From positions 1 through 15,988 of the forward strand of contig DFGZ01000255.1 of assembly GCA_002371295.1 (NCBI GenBank): 15,988 nt of DNA, in the 5' to 3' direction. Below the pieces are notes generated by a model that made no database searches, was not told the DNA's origin, and saw nothing but the letters and a program-made list of their open reading frames with translations. The stretch is from Oribacterium sp. UBA3737. Its GTDB lineage: Bacteria > Bacillota_A > Clostridia > Lachnospirales > Lachnospiraceae. A program made the translations under genes and the position numbers. Shown here one piece after another: positions 5,197-12,681 of the stretch; the stretch's first letter is position 1; each line of letters starts with the position of its first letter.

Positions 5197-6648
5197 ATGG
5201 TTTTCAGTAGCATTCCATTTTTGTTTTTCTTCCTTCCGCTGTGCCTGATACTTTACTATCTGGTGCCCTTCAAGGTGAAGAACTATGTACTTCTCGCCTT
5301 TTCGCTGGTCTTCTATGCCTGGGGCGAGCCCATTTATATCCTGCTCATGCTTTTTGAGACATTATCCGACTATACGCTTGGAAGATTGATGCATAAAGCG
5401 GGAAACAATACAGGACTTCGCAGGGTCTTCCTGGCGCTCTCAGTGATCATAGACCTGTCGGTCCTGGGCTTTTTCAAATATGCGGATTTCCTGATAGAGT
5501 CTGTCAATGCAGCCTTCGGGACTGCCATCACTCCCTTTGGACTGGGGCTCCCCATAGGAATCAGCTTTTTTACCTTCCAGACCATGAGCTACACTATAGA
5601 TCTCTATAAGAGAGAGGTAGCGGTGGAGAAGAATTACTTCTACTATCTTACATACGTTTCCATGTTCCCGCAGCTTATCGCGGGACCTATCGTCAGATTT
5701 TCCACAGTGAACGAGGAACTTCATGAACGTAAGATAGACTTTGAAGGGTTCATAACAGGAGGGCTCCGTTTCCTCAAGGGTCTCTTCAAAAAGGTACTTC
5801 TTGCCAACACCATTGGTTCTCTCTGGGAGGTCATAAAGGCAAGTGCCTTCGCAGGGGATTCCGGTATTTCAGTTGTAAGTGCCTGGCTTGGAGCGCTGTG
5901 CTTCACTCTCCAGCTTTACTATGATTTCAGCGCCTACAGTGACATGGCTATCGGTATGGGCCGTATGCTTGGCTTCCATTATCTTGAGAACTTTAATTAT
6001 CCGCTCAGCTCGGTTTCGGTAACAGATTTCTGGAGACGCTGGCACATTTCCCTCAGTACCTGGTTCAGGGATTATGTTTATATCCCTCTCGGCGGTAACA
6101 GAAAGGGTACTCTGATGCAGTTAAGGAACATGTTCATAGTATGGTTCCTGACGGGACTCTGGCATGGTGCAGCATGGAACTTTATCCTCTGGGGTATTTT
6201 CTACGGAGTGCTTCTTGCACTGGAAAAGCACCTTTGGGGTAATGCACTTAAAAAGCTGCCAAAGCTTCTTCAGCATCTCTACGCCATGTTCATTTATGTG
6301 GTGGGATTCATTATCTTCGTTTTCGATGATATGGGACAGTTAAAGCATTATCTTGATATCATGTTCGGTCTCGGCGGGGTTCCTTTCATGAATGCTGACC
6401 TTATCTGGTACTTAAGGAACAACCTGCTGCTCCTTATCCTTGGATGCATAATCGCCTTCCCGGTATACCCCTGGTTAAAGGGAAAGCTTGCTGTATGCAT
6501 CAATAAAGGCTACGGTCTCATGAGATACAAAGCTGCAGCAGTGGCACTTTCGGTTGCACTGATCGCCGCATACCTGGGGCTGTTCTTCCTGACCACGGCA
6601 TACCTTGTAAATGACACCTACAACCCGTTCCTTTATTTCCGTTTCTAA
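5197..6648 (+). CDS. MBOAT-family O-acyltransferase (AlgI/DltB/PatA type)
   Basis: A 483-aa polytopic membrane protein with about ten or more hydrophobic helices, a normal length for the family. Signature regions are YAWGEP near residue 41, FPQLIAGPIVRF in the first half, and FWRRWHISLSTWFRDYVYIPLGG with H283. The catalytic block TGLWHGAAWNFILWG carries H323. Family members take an acyl group from a cytoplasmic donor and pass it across the membrane to a surface polymer: acetate on alginate or peptidoglycan, D-alanine on teichoic acid. The immediate partner here is a DHHW protein rather than a DltABCD set, which favours acetylation of a polysaccharide (inference). The start is set by CGGAG about 6 nt before the ATG. 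The downstream gene begins 10 nt after the stop with a perfect AAGGAGG, so the two are one operon. Confidence 0.92.
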   Translation: MVFSSIPFLFFFLPLCLILYYLVPFKVKNYVLLAFSLVFYAWGEPIYILLMLFETLSDYTLGRLMHKAGNNTGLRRVFLALSVIIDLSVLGFFKYADFLIESVNAAFGTAITPFGLGLPIGISFFTFQTMSYTIDLYKREVAVEKNYFYYLTYVSMFPQLIAGPIVRFSTVNEELHERKIDFEGFITGGLRFLKGLFKKVLLANTIGSLWEVIKASAFAGDSGISVVSAWLGALCFTLQLYYDFSAYSDMAIGMGRMLGFHYLENFNYPLSSVSVTDFWRRWHISLSTWFRDYVYIPLGGNRKGTLMQLRNMFIVWFLTGLWHGAAWNFILWGIFYGVLLALEKHLWGNALKKLPKLLQHLYAMFIYVVGFIIFVFDDMGQLKHYLDIMFGLGGVPFMNADLIWYLRNNLLLLILGCIIAFPVYPWLKGKLAVCINKGYGLMRYKAAAVALSVALIAAYLGLFFLTTAYLVNDTYNPFLYFRF

Positions 6649-6658
6649 GGAGGCAGAT

Positions 6659-7873
6659 ATGCAGAATAATAATGAAATAAAAAGACATGACGCTTCCTTT
6701 GCAGCCGGGATGATGAGCTTCGGAGGTGTCATAACAGTCATGATGATCACCATAATGATACTTATTTTCGGCGTGTGGTTCCTTATAGCGCCGAAAAAGG
6801 AATTCAGTGAGAATGAGAACAGACAGCTTGCACTGGCACCTGTCTATACATTCCAGGCCCTTAAGGATGGTTCGTATATGACAAGCATCCAGAAGTATCT
6901 CTCGGATCACTTCCCTATACGTGATGAATTCATGACATTAAAGACAAAGACAGAGATACTTACCGGAAAAGAAGAGATCAACGATATTTACATTGCAGAT
7001 GATGGTTATCTGATTGAGGCTTATGATGCCCCTAAGCAGAACGAAAAGATCATCAGCCAGTTCGGAAAGCTCTGTCAGAATATCACTACCGATGCGAAGA
7101 ACAATATTTCCCTCATGCTGGTGCCGACTGCGGTTACTGTCTATAACGACAAGCTTCCCGCCGCCTCTCCTGACAAGGGGAATTTGAAGCAGCTTGCAAC
7201 CATGGATGCGATTTACGAGGCATTACCGGAGATAAAGCGCATCGACTGTTATCAGGGGCTTTCAGCTCAGGCTCAGTCGGAGAAGGATGCCGATGATGTA
7301 ACGCCTCTTTACTATCACACGGACCACCACTGGACAACCTTCGGAGCATATATAGCATACCGTCAGTACTGTGAAGCTATGGGCATCACTCCACTTGAAG
7401 AGTCAGCCTTCAAAAAAACAGTAGTGACAAACAGTTTCCGTGGCACAGTTTACTCAAAACTCAATGACACAACGGTTCCCGGAGAAGAGATCACGATTTA
7501 CGAAAATCCTGAAAACAGACTGACTGTGAACTATCAGGATTCAGAGGAGGTAACGGACAGCCTTTACAACAAGGACTATCTTTCCAAGAAGGATAAGTAC
7601 TCCATGTTCCTGAACAACCTGCATCCTCTCATCGAGATCACCAATGAGACTGCGGATTCAGACAAGGTCATGGTGCTTGTAAAGGACAGTTACGCGAACT
7701 CCATAGTTCCTTTCCTTGTAAACCACTACAAGAAGATCTATGTGTTCGATACCCGATACTACCGCTTCGGCCCTGCCTCATTTATAAATCAGCATCCGGA
7801 GGTGACGGATGTGCTGATCCTTTACAATATGAACACAGTTGATACGGATCTCGGAATCGGAGGAATTTTCTGA
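6659..7873 (+). CDS. Membrane-anchored DHHW protein (AlgJ/AlgX-like acyltransferase partner)
   Basis: A 404-aa protein. A cytoplasmic head (1-23) is followed by one membrane helix at about 24-44 and then an extracellular domain. The conserved segment YYHTDHHWTTFGAY contains D222-H223-H224-W225. Later comes LVKDSYANS with S344. In AlgJ/AlgX relatives the DxH pair precedes a Ser in the same order, and these form the SGNH-like triad that moves acetyl groups onto the sugar polymer. It also carries the typical FSENENRQLA stretch after the helix. The AAGGAGG ribosome site at 6647-6653 selects the ATG at 6659; the longer frame opening at 6611 would overlap the MBOAT gene. It should work with the MBOAT protein as the transferase on the outer face. 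The glycan acceptor is not identified. Confidence 0.9.
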   Translation: MQNNNEIKRHDASFAAGMMSFGGVITVMMITIMILIFGVWFLIAPKKEFSENENRQLALAPVYTFQALKDGSYMTSIQKYLSDHFPIRDEFMTLKTKTEILTGKEEINDIYIADDGYLIEAYDAPKQNEKIISQFGKLCQNITTDAKNNISLMLVPTAVTVYNDKLPAASPDKGNLKQLATMDAIYEALPEIKRIDCYQGLSAQAQSEKDADDVTPLYYHTDHHWTTFGAYIAYRQYCEAMGITPLEESAFKKTVVTNSFRGTVYSKLNDTTVPGEEITIYENPENRLTVNYQDSEEVTDSLYNKDYLSKKDKYSMFLNNLHPLIEITNETADSDKVMVLVKDSYANSIVPFLVNHYKKIYVFDTRYYRFGPASFINQHPEVTDVLILYNMNTVDTDLGIGGIF

Positions 7874-7962
7874 TATAGAGATTTGGCAGGAAGAATTAGA
7901 GATAAGCTCCAGGATTCAGGTAAGCTATGGCTGAACCCGGAGAAAAAAGCGTTTGAAGTAGT

Positions 7963-8002
7963 AGAAGCACATTGGCGTTATGGCCAATGTGCTTCTTTTT
8001 AT
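7963..8002 (+). terminator. Rho-independent terminator of the MBOAT-DHHW operon
   Basis: A perfect 14-bp stem (7963-7976 with 7983-7996) has a 6-nt loop, followed by T5. It lies about 90 nt after the DHHW stop codon and is strong. Confidence 0.9.
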
Positions 8003-8009
8003 AGCAAAA

Positions 8010-8055
8010 GACCGGCAAGCGGACGCATGTTTACCTGCAAATCCATTTGCCGGTC
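8010..8055 (-). terminator. Inverted repeat, likely minus-strand terminator of pepF
   Basis: GACCGGCAA (8010-8018) and TTGCCGGTC (8047-8055) are perfect 9-bp arms around a 28-nt loop. On the minus strand TTTTGC follows the stem, so it may end pepF transcription 105 nt after its stop. The loop is unusually long for a terminator and the T-run is short. The rest of 7874-8159 between the convergent genes holds no gene I can support. Confidence 0.4.
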
Positions 8056-8159
8056 GTAAGGACATGGAGCGGAAGTGCAGAATGTTCGTATGCTGAATCG
8101 GGCAGGAATCAGCCTGTCTGATTTAGTGTCTTTTCAAAAACAGTACTCCCGGGCTCAGC

Positions 8160-9830
8160 TTACATTTTTTCTTCAAGCTGCTTTACGACATATCTGAGGC
8201 AGCCGTCTTCGAAGACATTGTTGAGGCCGGACTTCTTTACCAGTCCATCAAAGAAATCGGAAGCGGAGAGCTTGCAGAGCTCGAGATAGCTCTTCCACGC
8301 AGCCTTATAGTCCTTGTCCATCCAGACCTTATACTGGAGAGCATTGGCACCGGCTATGCAGTAGTCGATGTAGTAGAGCGGGCTGTCGTAGATGTGGTGC
8401 TGACGCTGCCAGTAGCCGCCCTTTTCGAAGTAGTCATTTCCGGTGTAATCAAGGTGAGGCTTGTACTGACGCTCCAGGTCACGCCATACTTCGTTTCTTG
8501 CCTTTGGTGTGAGTCCCGGGTCAGAATATACGATATCCTGATACTCATCTACCATGGTGCCGTATGGGATGAAGATAACAGAATCCATGAAATGCATTTT
8601 TACATAATCCTCTGCACGGTTTCCGAAAATGAGCGGCATCCATGGTTCTGTGAAGAACTCCATGGACATGGAGTGGGTCTCTGCCACCTCCATGGTGATG
8701 TCGTTGTGTTCGATTATAGGGTCTTTTGCTGTGATATAGCCCTGGAAGGCATGTCCGCACTCGTGTGTGATTACATCAGCATCACCGGATGTTCCATTGA
8801 AGTTTGCAAATACAAAAGGCGCCTGATAGTCGGGAATCATGGTCATATAGCCGCCGGTCTTCTTGTTCTTTCTGCCGAGGACATCGAAGAGCTCGGAGTC
8901 ACACATGAAGTTGATGAAGCGTCCGGTCTCAGGTGAGAGCTCATTATACATTCTGCGTCCTGCTGCGAGGATTTCCTCTGGTGTTCCGACAGGAGCAGGG
9001 TTTCCGTTGGTGAAATATACACCTTCGTCAATGTAGCTGAGATGGCTCAGTCCGAGCTGCTGACGGCGAATGTCGTGGAGTTTCTCCGCAAAAGGAACAA
9101 AATCACGCTTGACCTGCTTGCGGAATTCTTCTACATCCGAACGACCGAAGCTGTTTCGGTTCATTCTTGCGTAACCGAGAGGCAGATAGTTCTCGTGTTC
9201 CATAAGCTCTCCCTGCTTTGTACGATTCTTCACCAGCTTATCATAAAAGTCATCCAGTTCCTCCTGATGGGCAACGAAGAAGGCGCTGTACTTTTCCCAG
9301 GCCTCCTTACGGATATTTCTGTCCTGATTGTGGAGGTATGGATTCATGAGGCTGAGGTTAAGCTCCTCCCCGTTCCATGGGATACGTGCACTTGCCAGAA
9401 GCTTGTTGTACTCGGTCTGAAGCTTGTTTTCCTCCTGCATGAGAGGAATGAGCTTTTCATCAACAGACTTCATAGCGAGTTCAATGTTTTTGAAGGCCAC
9501 TTTTCCTATCCTCTCCTCAAGATAGGGTCTGAATTTAGAGTTAAAAAGTTTTTTCCTGTAGGAGACTACAAGGTTCTGGAAGACAGGCATGTTTTCGTCA
9601 AAGTACTCCTGCTCTGCAAGAAGTGCTTCGTCAGACATGTCTATGTCGGAGCGGATCATGGCAATCTGTGATTCTGTCATCACATGGTTGTATATCTTGT
9701 AAAAGTCTTCGTGGACAGCGAACTGTTCTTCGCCGGAGGATGCGTTCTCGAAGCGGTCTTCAAGTTCCTTAAAGTCTTTCGTTAATTTAGTAAAATCTAT
9801 ACGTTCGTAGGGCATTTCTGAAAATTTCAT
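8160..9830 (-). CDS. pepF: M3-family oligoendopeptidase (PepF type)
   Basis: A 556-aa cytoplasmic zinc metallopeptidase, normal length for the COG1164/M3 oligoendopeptidases. The zinc motif is THECGHAF with H356-E357-x-x-H360. The third ligand is E384 in VAETHSMSME, seven residues before E391, as in the EVAS/EAPS blocks of the family. The long helical N-terminal half (about 1-200) is typical. It cuts short peptides, usually of about 7-20 residues, in peptide recycling. The start at 9830 is chosen because AGGAAGGAG lies just upstream and homology begins at MKFSEMP; an in-frame ATG at 9896 would lie in the hairpin leader. It is monocistronic by its own promoter. It converges with the DHHW gene and has no evident functional link to the glycan genes. 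Confidence 0.93.
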   Translation of the reverse strand: MKFSEMPYERIDFTKLTKDFKELEDRFENASSGEEQFAVHEDFYKIYNHVMTESQIAMIRSDIDMSDEALLAEQEYFDENMPVFQNLVVSYRKKLFNSKFRPYLEERIGKVAFKNIELAMKSVDEKLIPLMQEENKLQTEYNKLLASARIPWNGEELNLSLMNPYLHNQDRNIRKEAWEKYSAFFVAHQEELDDFYDKLVKNRTKQGELMEHENYLPLGYARMNRNSFGRSDVEEFRKQVKRDFVPFAEKLHDIRRQQLGLSHLSYIDEGVYFTNGNPAPVGTPEEILAAGRRMYNELSPETGRFINFMCDSELFDVLGRKNKKTGGYMTMIPDYQAPFVFANFNGTSGDADVITHECGHAFQGYITAKDPIIEHNDITMEVAETHSMSMEFFTEPWMPLIFGNRAEDYVKMHFMDSVIFIPYGTMVDEYQDIVYSDPGLTPKARNEVWRDLERQYKPHLDYTGNDYFEKGGYWQRQHHIYDSPLYYIDYCIAGANALQYKVWMDKDYKAAWKSYLELCKLSASDFFDGLVKKSGLNNVFEDGCLRYVVKQLEEKM

Positions 9831-9869
9831 CTGGTATCTCCTTCCTGTTCTCGGTTTCTTTAAGAACAA

Positions 9870-9898
9870 GATTGCCTCGTCCAAAGGGCGAGGCAATC
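9870..9898 (-). other. 13-bp hairpin at the 5' end of the pepF transcript
   Basis: Positions 9870-9882 pair with 9886-9898 (13 bp, one G-T pair, AAA loop). On the minus strand TTGTTCTT follows, an imperfect T-run. The stem lies between the deacetylase stop and pepF, and directly after the predicted pepF start near 9903. It could terminate deacetylase read-through, protect the 5' end of pepF mRNA, or attenuate it. Confidence 0.7.
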
Positions 9899-9909
9899 AA
9901 ACATTAAAT

Positions 9910-9937
9910 ATTATATATATTTTTATGTTGCGTGCAA
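9910..9937 (-). promoter_or_regulatory. Promoter of pepF
   Basis: On the minus strand, -35 TTGCAC (9932-9937) and a perfect -10 TATAAT (9910-9915) are 16 bp apart. The start would fall near 9903, just before the hairpin, giving a leader of about 70 nt. Confidence 0.7.
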
Positions 9938-9972
9938 TACATTTCTGCGGTGCTTTAAAATGATTCGGAACG

Positions 9973-11487
9973 TCAATTCGGCGCAGCTGCCTGTATGGCA
10001 TCAGACTGAACATCTCCTCCGGCGCCGGGATTCTGGCCTACAGCCATCCACGCTGCAGTCTCAGAAACCTTCTGGGCTTCCTGGGCGCTGGTAGGTACAT
10101 AGGTATCATCATCCTGGACCGGTGCTTCTATAACTTCACCATCATTTGCCTCTGTTGAAACGGCTGCGGTTTCTGTGGCAGAGGTTTCAGCTTCGGTCGC
10201 AGCCTTTTCAGTGCTCTCCTCGGACTTCTTTTTTGCCTTTGTTTCTGAAGCAGTCTCTCTGGCTGCCGCCTTGGTGCCTGAATCAGAAGATTTTTCGCTT
10301 GATTCCGAAACCTTTGAAGAAGCTGCAGTCGCGCTTATAGAGGCTGTTGTCTCTTCGGTTGTTGCCTCAGGCGGAGCAACATAAGGGAAAGAAGAGTACT
10401 GTTTTCCGTTTCCTCCCACACATTCCGCATTATGGAAGGCGACAAGCTCTGAAACAGTTACCATCTGGTAGCCCTGCTGTGCGAGCCATGGAATGATCTC
10501 TTCGCAGGCAGAGACGGTTGAATTGTAGAGCTCATGCATAAGGATAATGTCTCCGTCCTTCACATGTGGCTTTATGGTCTCGATGACTGCGGCAGCATCC
10601 TTGCTCTTCCAGTCCAGTGTATCGATGGACCAGTAGATCATAGGCTGGGTCAGAGCCTTTCTTACAGAGTCACTGATGTTTCCGCCCGGGAGACGAATCA
10701 GAGCTGGGGCTGTACCTACAAGCTCCTTTACGGCGTTGTTGGTCTTTTCGAATTCCTGAACGATATAATCGGTGGAATTCTTTGAAAGATGTATGTCATG
10801 ATCCCAGCTGTGATTTGCAATCTCATGGCCGTTTGCAGCCATACGCTGTACTTCCGAAGAGAATTCCGAAATACGGTTTCCTACGATGAAGAAGGTGCCT
10901 CTTCCGTTGTTGGCTTCAAGGAGATCCATGATCCTTTCGCCTGTCTGACCGTTAGGTCCGTCGTCCCAGGTAAGGGCTACCATGGGCTTTGTGGTATCAA
11001 CATATCTTCCATTTGAAAGAACGTGGGTCGGATCATAGGCTTCGGTGGTCTCCACAGCTGCTTCTGTCGTTTCCGCCAAAGTGGTTTCCGCTGCAAATGT
11101 CTGTCCCACTACATCGATGGAATCATTCCCTTTATTTACCTCAATGTTCTGCATGGCATCAACTTTCTGCTGCCTGCTGTCTGTTATATATCCTGTAATT
11201 CCCGTGACAACCTTCCAGATGATGAATACCACCGTTATGACACATCCGATGGCAACTGCACGATATGTGAATGCTCTCTGACGTGCTTTCTTCTTACGCA
11301 TGGCCCTGCGGTGCCGCTCCATCCGTTCTTCCTTTTCTTGAGCGGACATCACACGGTTCCTTCCGCTGTGACTCCGTTCCTGGGAGCGGTTATCTCTGTG
11401 GGAATTTCTCATTCCGGAGCCTCCGGAAGAATACTGACGGCCGTTTCCTCCGCCTCTGTTGTTGTCTGAATAATAGTTTCTTGGCAT
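9973..11487 (-). CDS. Membrane-anchored CE4 polysaccharide deacetylase
   Basis: A 504-aa protein. Residues 1-46 are a Gly/Arg/Ser/Asn-rich head, 47-76 are highly charged, and one membrane helix lies at about 77-100. An extracellular E-T-T-rich linker (132-150) leads to a NodB/CE4 domain at about 163-352, then a 150-residue disordered E/T/A/S-rich tail. The CE4 motifs are complete: TWDDG (catalytic D175, metal D176), HEIANHSWDH (metal H226 and H230), RLPGG (R265), SIDTLDW (D292, W293) and LMHE (H318). Such enzymes remove N-acetyl (sometimes O-acetyl) groups from peptidoglycan or another amino-sugar polymer. The basic head and single helix predict a cytoplasmic N-terminus. AAGAAGAG upstream is a modest ribosome site. 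A role in lysozyme resistance is common for relatives and is only inferred here. Confidence 0.92.
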   Translation of the reverse strand: MPRNYYSDNNRGGGNGRQYSSGGSGMRNSHRDNRSQERSHSGRNRVMSAQEKEERMERHRRAMRKKKARQRAFTYRAVAIGCVITVVFIIWKVVTGITGYITDSRQQKVDAMQNIEVNKGNDSIDVVGQTFAAETTLAETTEAAVETTEAYDPTHVLSNGRYVDTTKPMVALTWDDGPNGQTGERIMDLLEANNGRGTFFIVGNRISEFSSEVQRMAANGHEIANHSWDHDIHLSKNSTDYIVQEFEKTNNAVKELVGTAPALIRLPGGNISDSVRKALTQPMIYWSIDTLDWKSKDAAAVIETIKPHVKDGDIILMHELYNSTVSACEEIIPWLAQQGYQMVTVSELVAFHNAECVGGNGKQYSSFPYVAPPEATTEETTASISATAASSKVSESSEKSSDSGTKAAARETASETKAKKKSEESTEKAATEAETSATETAAVSTEANDGEVIEAPVQDDDTYVPTSAQEAQKVSETAAWMAVGQNPGAGGDVQSDAIQAAAPN

Positions 11488-11533
11488 TATAATAAACTCT
11501 TCTTAATATTGTTTTAGTTTTTCCTAAATTCGA

Positions 11534-11539
11534 ATTATA
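11534..11539 (-). promoter_or_regulatory. Candidate -10 of the deacetylase promoter
   Basis: A perfect TATAAT on the minus strand lies 46 nt before the deacetylase ATG. The -35 at 17 bp (TATTCA) is weak, so a helper protein or another sigma factor may be involved. Confidence 0.4.
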
Positions 11540-11604
11540 AGGCATCGTGCTTTATATGAATACTATTTTATCAAAAAAATTTAAGAATTATGAATACAGC
11601 CGGT

Positions 11605-11625
11605 AAATAACAAAATAGGTTATTT
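11605..11625. promoter_or_regulatory. Inverted repeat in the divergent deacetylase/rsuA region
   Basis: AAATAAC (11605-11611) and GTTATTT (11619-11625) are perfect 7-bp arms around 7 nt. They lie upstream of both divergent promoters. This is a possible operator, but the AT content makes chance plausible. Confidence 0.3.
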
Positions 11626-11666
11626 TAGATATGTCAGTTGTGCCGAAAGAAGAATATGACAGGGAC

Positions 11667-11695
11667 TTGGAAGAGAGAGGAATATGTGATATTGT
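11667..11695 (+). promoter_or_regulatory. Candidate promoter of the rsuA-DUF4317 operon
   Basis: -35 TTGGAA (11667-11672) and extended -10 TGA-TATTGT (hexamer 11690-11695) are 17 bp apart. The leader of about 97 nt contains the hairpin CCTGAG/CTCAGG (11743-11748 with 11756-11761). Confidence 0.35.
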
Positions 11696-11798
11696 ACCCA
11701 TCTGAGCCCGGGCGGATTATCCTTCGGACAGAAAGTGCGGAACCTGAGATCTAAACTCAGGCTTTAGGGCCGCCATGAACAGAGCAGTAGGAGTTAAT

Positions 11799-12665
11799 AT
11801 GCGTTTAGATAAGTATCTTGCCGACATGGGAGTCGGAAGCAGAAGTGATATAAAAAAGGCCATTCGCAAGTGTAAGGTAACTGTGAACGGAGAGGTGGTC
11901 CGTGATGCCGGAGAGAATGTTCCGGAAGGAGCGGTCATCACCTTTTTTGATGAAGAAATCATTTATCAGCAATTTCAGTATTATATGATGAATAAGCCTG
12001 CGGGAGTGATCTCCGCAAGTGAGGACAGACATCAGGCTACGGTCGTGGATCTTATAAGAGACGATGTTTTCGGAGGACAGGTCAGAAAGGATCTTTTCCC
12101 TGTGGGACGGCTTGACAAGGATACAGAGGGGCTTCTCCTCATCACCAATGACGGACAGATGGCTCACAGGCTTCTGGCACCGAAGCATCACATAGATAAG
12201 GCATACTATGCTGTTGTGACGGGAATCGTGAGTGAAGAGGATATAGAGAAGTTCAAAAGAGGCATTCGCTTCGATGAGCATCTCACGGCCATGCCGGCAG
12301 GGCTTTCGATCCTGAGCACCGGGAAAACAGTGAAAGAGCTTGCGGACAAGCTTCAGCTTTCGGCAGATCCTGAGAGATTTGAAAGAGTCAGACTGTCAGG
12401 GGCGCGGTTTGTGGGGGCGGAAGGCCCTGCTGCCATAACCGATGAGACGGTCTGCTCGGAGATAAGGGTGGTCATACAGGAAGGAAAGTTCCATCAGATA
12501 AAGAAGATGATAAGAGCGCTTCCCGGAGATAAGGACGTGCTGTATCTCAGGAGAATGTCCATGGGAGATATACAGCTTGATGAGAGTCTCGCCCCCGGAG
12601 AATACAGAAGCCTCACTGAGGAAGAGATGGATATGTTAACGAAGTCCTTAGGCAATGAGGACTAA
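11799..12665 (+). CDS. RsuA/RluB-family pseudouridine synthase
   Basis: A 288-aa protein. The S4 RNA-binding domain is at about 1-48 (MRLDKYLADMGVGSRSDI), and the synthase domain runs from about 60 to 275. The catalytic block PVGRLDKDTEGLLLITNDG contains D106, and the later EGKFHQIKKM motif is present at 228-237. It turns a uridine of rRNA into pseudouridine, probably U516 of 16S rRNA if RsuA-like; RluB/E/F-type targets in 23S rRNA cannot be excluded. It is longer than the roughly 230-240 residues usual for RsuA. Residues about 174-218 are an insertion between the SILS strand and the SEIRVVI strand. AGGAG 5 nt upstream selects the ATG at 11799 over the one at 11775. The DUF4317 gene follows after 16 nt. 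Confidence 0.9.
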   Translation: MRLDKYLADMGVGSRSDIKKAIRKCKVTVNGEVVRDAGENVPEGAVITFFDEEIIYQQFQYYMMNKPAGVISASEDRHQATVVDLIRDDVFGGQVRKDLFPVGRLDKDTEGLLLITNDGQMAHRLLAPKHHIDKAYYAVVTGIVSEEDIEKFKRGIRFDEHLTAMPAGLSILSTGKTVKELADKLQLSADPERFERVRLSGARFVGAEGPAAITDETVCSEIRVVIQEGKFHQIKKMIRALPGDKDVLYLRRMSMGDIQLDESLAPGEYRSLTEEEMDMLTKSLGNED

Positions 12666-12681
12666 AAGGAGAGTGTAACAG

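Noticed and set aside
9042..9671. 209-aa plus-strand reading frame opposite pepF
   Set aside because: It is antisense to a complete M3 peptidase with intact active-site motifs, has no ribosome site and matches no recognisable family.
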